From Euborellia annulipes (taxonomy: Eukaryota; Arthropoda; Insecta; Dermaptera; Anisolabididae): DNA of 64,000 nt. The translations under genes were made by a program, and so were the position numbers. Location: the NCBI GenBank assembly GCA_023213315.1, contig JAKCPI010016431.1, positions 1-64,000 on the forward strand, given 5' to 3'. This document shows positions 62,708-64,000 of the stretch, piece after piece; position 1 is the first letter of the stretch; each line of letters begins with the position of its first letter. The notes beneath the pieces are model-generated. The model was not told where the DNA came from. It ran no database searches and saw nothing but the letters and a program-made list of their open reading frames with translations.

Positions 62708-63190
62708 TTAGTCCACTCTCCGTTGGACTGCTTTTATAATTACATCTAAATCAAATCCTCTATATTGCAAGAACCTAATCTGTTTTGCTTTAAGCTTTGG
62801 ATCTTTTTCTACTTCTTCGCCAAATTTTTTCACTTTCAGTTGATACGCTTGTTCTATCCAATCAATATTGTGAATATCCTCTGCAATTAAAGCATTTTCG
62901 ATTTGTTTTGTTTTTAAAGCTTGCTTAATACGATTTGGCCCTTTGCCTTTCCGAATCTGGCTAGCAAGCATTTGTTCAGCAACACGTTGATCACTTTGAT
63001 AATTCTTTTCAGATAATTCCTCAACAAGTTGTTTAACCTCTTCGGGATTTTGTGCATAACGAGTTAATTTGTCAGTAAGTTCTGCTTTGGAATAATCTCG
63101 GCGAGTCAATAAAGCAAAAGCATAAGAGCGTAAACGTTGACCTGTAAGTAAAGCTCGTTGTTGAGATTGTTCTTCAGTTCTTTTGAACAT
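62708..63190 (-). CDS. recX: RecA regulator RecX
   Basis: 160 residues, helical three-repeat RecX fold: AFALLTRRDYSKAELTDKL near 28, QRVAEQMLASQIRKGKGPNRI and KQIRFLQYRGFDLDVI. It inhibits RecA filaments. Downstream of recA behind its terminator, so it depends on read-through or a weak own promoter. Confidence 0.9.
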   Translation of the reverse strand: MFKRTEEQSQQRALLTGQRLRSYAFALLTRRDYSKAELTDKLTRYAQNPEEVKQLVEELSEKNYQSDQRVAEQMLASQIRKGKGPNRIKQALKTKQIENALIAEDIHNIDWIEQAYQLKVKKFGEEVEKDPKLKAKQIRFLQYRGFDLDVIIKAVQRRVD

Positions 63191-63210
63191 AGTATTAGGA
63201 TTCCCTTGTA

Positions 63211-63236
63211 AAAAAACGCCCCGAAGGGCGTTTTAA
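63211..63236 (-). terminator. Terminator of recA
   Basis: AAAACGCCC/GGGCGTTTT hairpin, T7 on the minus strand, between recA and recX. Confidence 0.8.
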
Positions 63237-63249
63237 AGCTCATGAATAA

Positions 63250-64000
63250 TTAAGATTCTAATAAAACATCAGCTTCTTCTTCATCTTCAACTTGAGCAGC
63301 ATTAGTACCTGTTGTTAACAGTTGTTCACGGATATTACGTTCAATCTCTCCAGCCATTTGAGGGTTCTCTTCAAAGTGGCGAATAACATTGTTCTTACCT
63401 TGACCAATTTTATTACCTTGATATGAATACCAAGCACCTGCTTTTTGTACGATATCTTGCTGTACAGCTAAATCTACAAGTTCGCCTAACTGGTTTGTGC
63501 CTTTACCATATAGAATTTGGAAAAGAGCTTCTCTGAAAGGAGGAGCCATTTTGTTTTTAACAACTTTAACTCGAGTTTCAGAGCCGACGATTTCATCGCC
63601 TTCTTTTACTTGACCAATACGGCGGATATCTAAACGTACAGAAGCATAGAACTTCAATGCGTTACCACCAGTCGTGGTCTCAGGGCTACCAAACATTACC
63701 CCAATCTTCATACGGATCTGGTTAATGAAAATAACCATACAGTTTGAGCGTTTGGCATTACCAGTAATTTTACGAAGTGCCTGACTCATTAGACGAGCTT
63801 GTAAGCCCATATGAGAGTCACCCATTTCGCCTTCAATTTCTGCTTTAGGAGTAAGTGCAGCAACTGAATCGACAACAATCATATCAATTGCGCCAGAGCG
63901 AACTAGCATATCTGCAATTTCGAGAGCTTGTTCACCGTTATCAGGCTGTGATACAAGCAGGTTATCAATGTCCACACCCAGTTTACGTGCATATTGTGGA
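63250..64000 (-). CDS. recA: Recombinase RecA, C-terminal part
   Basis: The gene is cut by the right edge; about 250 C-terminal residues are present. [23 protein letters not shown] has the Walker B strand, [19 protein letters not shown] and [19 protein letters not shown] the DNA-binding loops; the acidic tail ends [12 protein letters not shown]. Reads through to position 64000 as [18 protein letters not shown]. Confidence 0.97.
   Translation of the reverse strand, partial: PQYARKLGVDIDNLLVSQPDNGEQALEIADMLVRSGAIDMIVVDSVAALTPKAEIEGEMGDSHMGLQARLMSQALRKITGNAKRSNCMVIFINQIRMKIGVMFGSPETTTGGNALKFYASVRLDIRRIGQVKEGDEIVGSETRVKVVKNKMAPPFREALFQILYGKGTNQLGELVDLAVQQDIVQKAGAWYSYQGNKIGQGKNNVIRHFEENPQMAGEIERNIREQLLTTGTNAAQVEDEEEADVLLES

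Overview
The window looks like chromosomal DNA of an Acinetobacter species, most probably of the A. calcoaceticus-baumannii group. The base composition is AT-rich. The block rimO, pyrH-frr-uppS-cdsA-dxr-rseP-bamA-ompH-lpxD-fabZ-lpxA, the fused moaCB gene, and the recA-recX-4.5S RNA-cpoB neighbourhood all fit. This is an inference from gene content and order; no database was searched.

Layout. 0.4-1.6 kb: umuC-type Y-family polymerase. 1.9-13.5 kb: a Fur-box-flanked siderophore locus read leftward, with a TonB receptor and an operon in the order of the staphyloferrin B genes, sbnA-B-C-D-(E+F fused)-G, but no sbnH-type decarboxylase. 14.2-30.7 kb: nitrate assimilation and molybdenum cofactor, namely nasT-nasS leftward, then an attenuated leader, nirB, a nirD/FAD-reductase fusion, nasA, mobA, a formate-dehydrogenase-like molybdoenzyme, moaA-D-E-CB and moeA. 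30.9-37.8 kb: HxlR regulator, MocR regulator with an EamA exporter, tusDCBE, a GalE-like epimerase, fumC behind a Fur box. 38-45.8 kb: small accessory genes, a tandem glycine riboswitch before a D-amino acid dehydrogenase, ispF, argF, a TetR regulator. 46-48.7 kb: ntrC-ntrB. 49-61.4 kb: the conserved envelope and isoprenoid gene string. 61.4-64 kb: cpoB, 4.5S RNA, recX and recA, which is cut by the right edge.

Regulatory theme. GG-N10-GC sigma-54 promoter elements lie before nasTS, nirB, the glycine riboswitch/dadA, ntrBC and possibly moaA. NtrC-like sites sit in the nas divergent region and upstream of ntrB. With ntrBC in the same window, this suggests one NtrC/sigma-54 nitrogen circuit. nirB carries a second layer, NasT-type antitermination in the leader. 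Fur boxes mark the siderophore operon, its receptor and fumC.

Data quality. Nineteen genes, including essential ones (uppS, dxr, rseP, fabZ), appear frame-shifted. I count 27 single-base indels, nearly all in short homopolymers and mostly extra bases. This looks like sequencing error rather than gene decay, so I annotate these genes as whole CDSs and note the break points.
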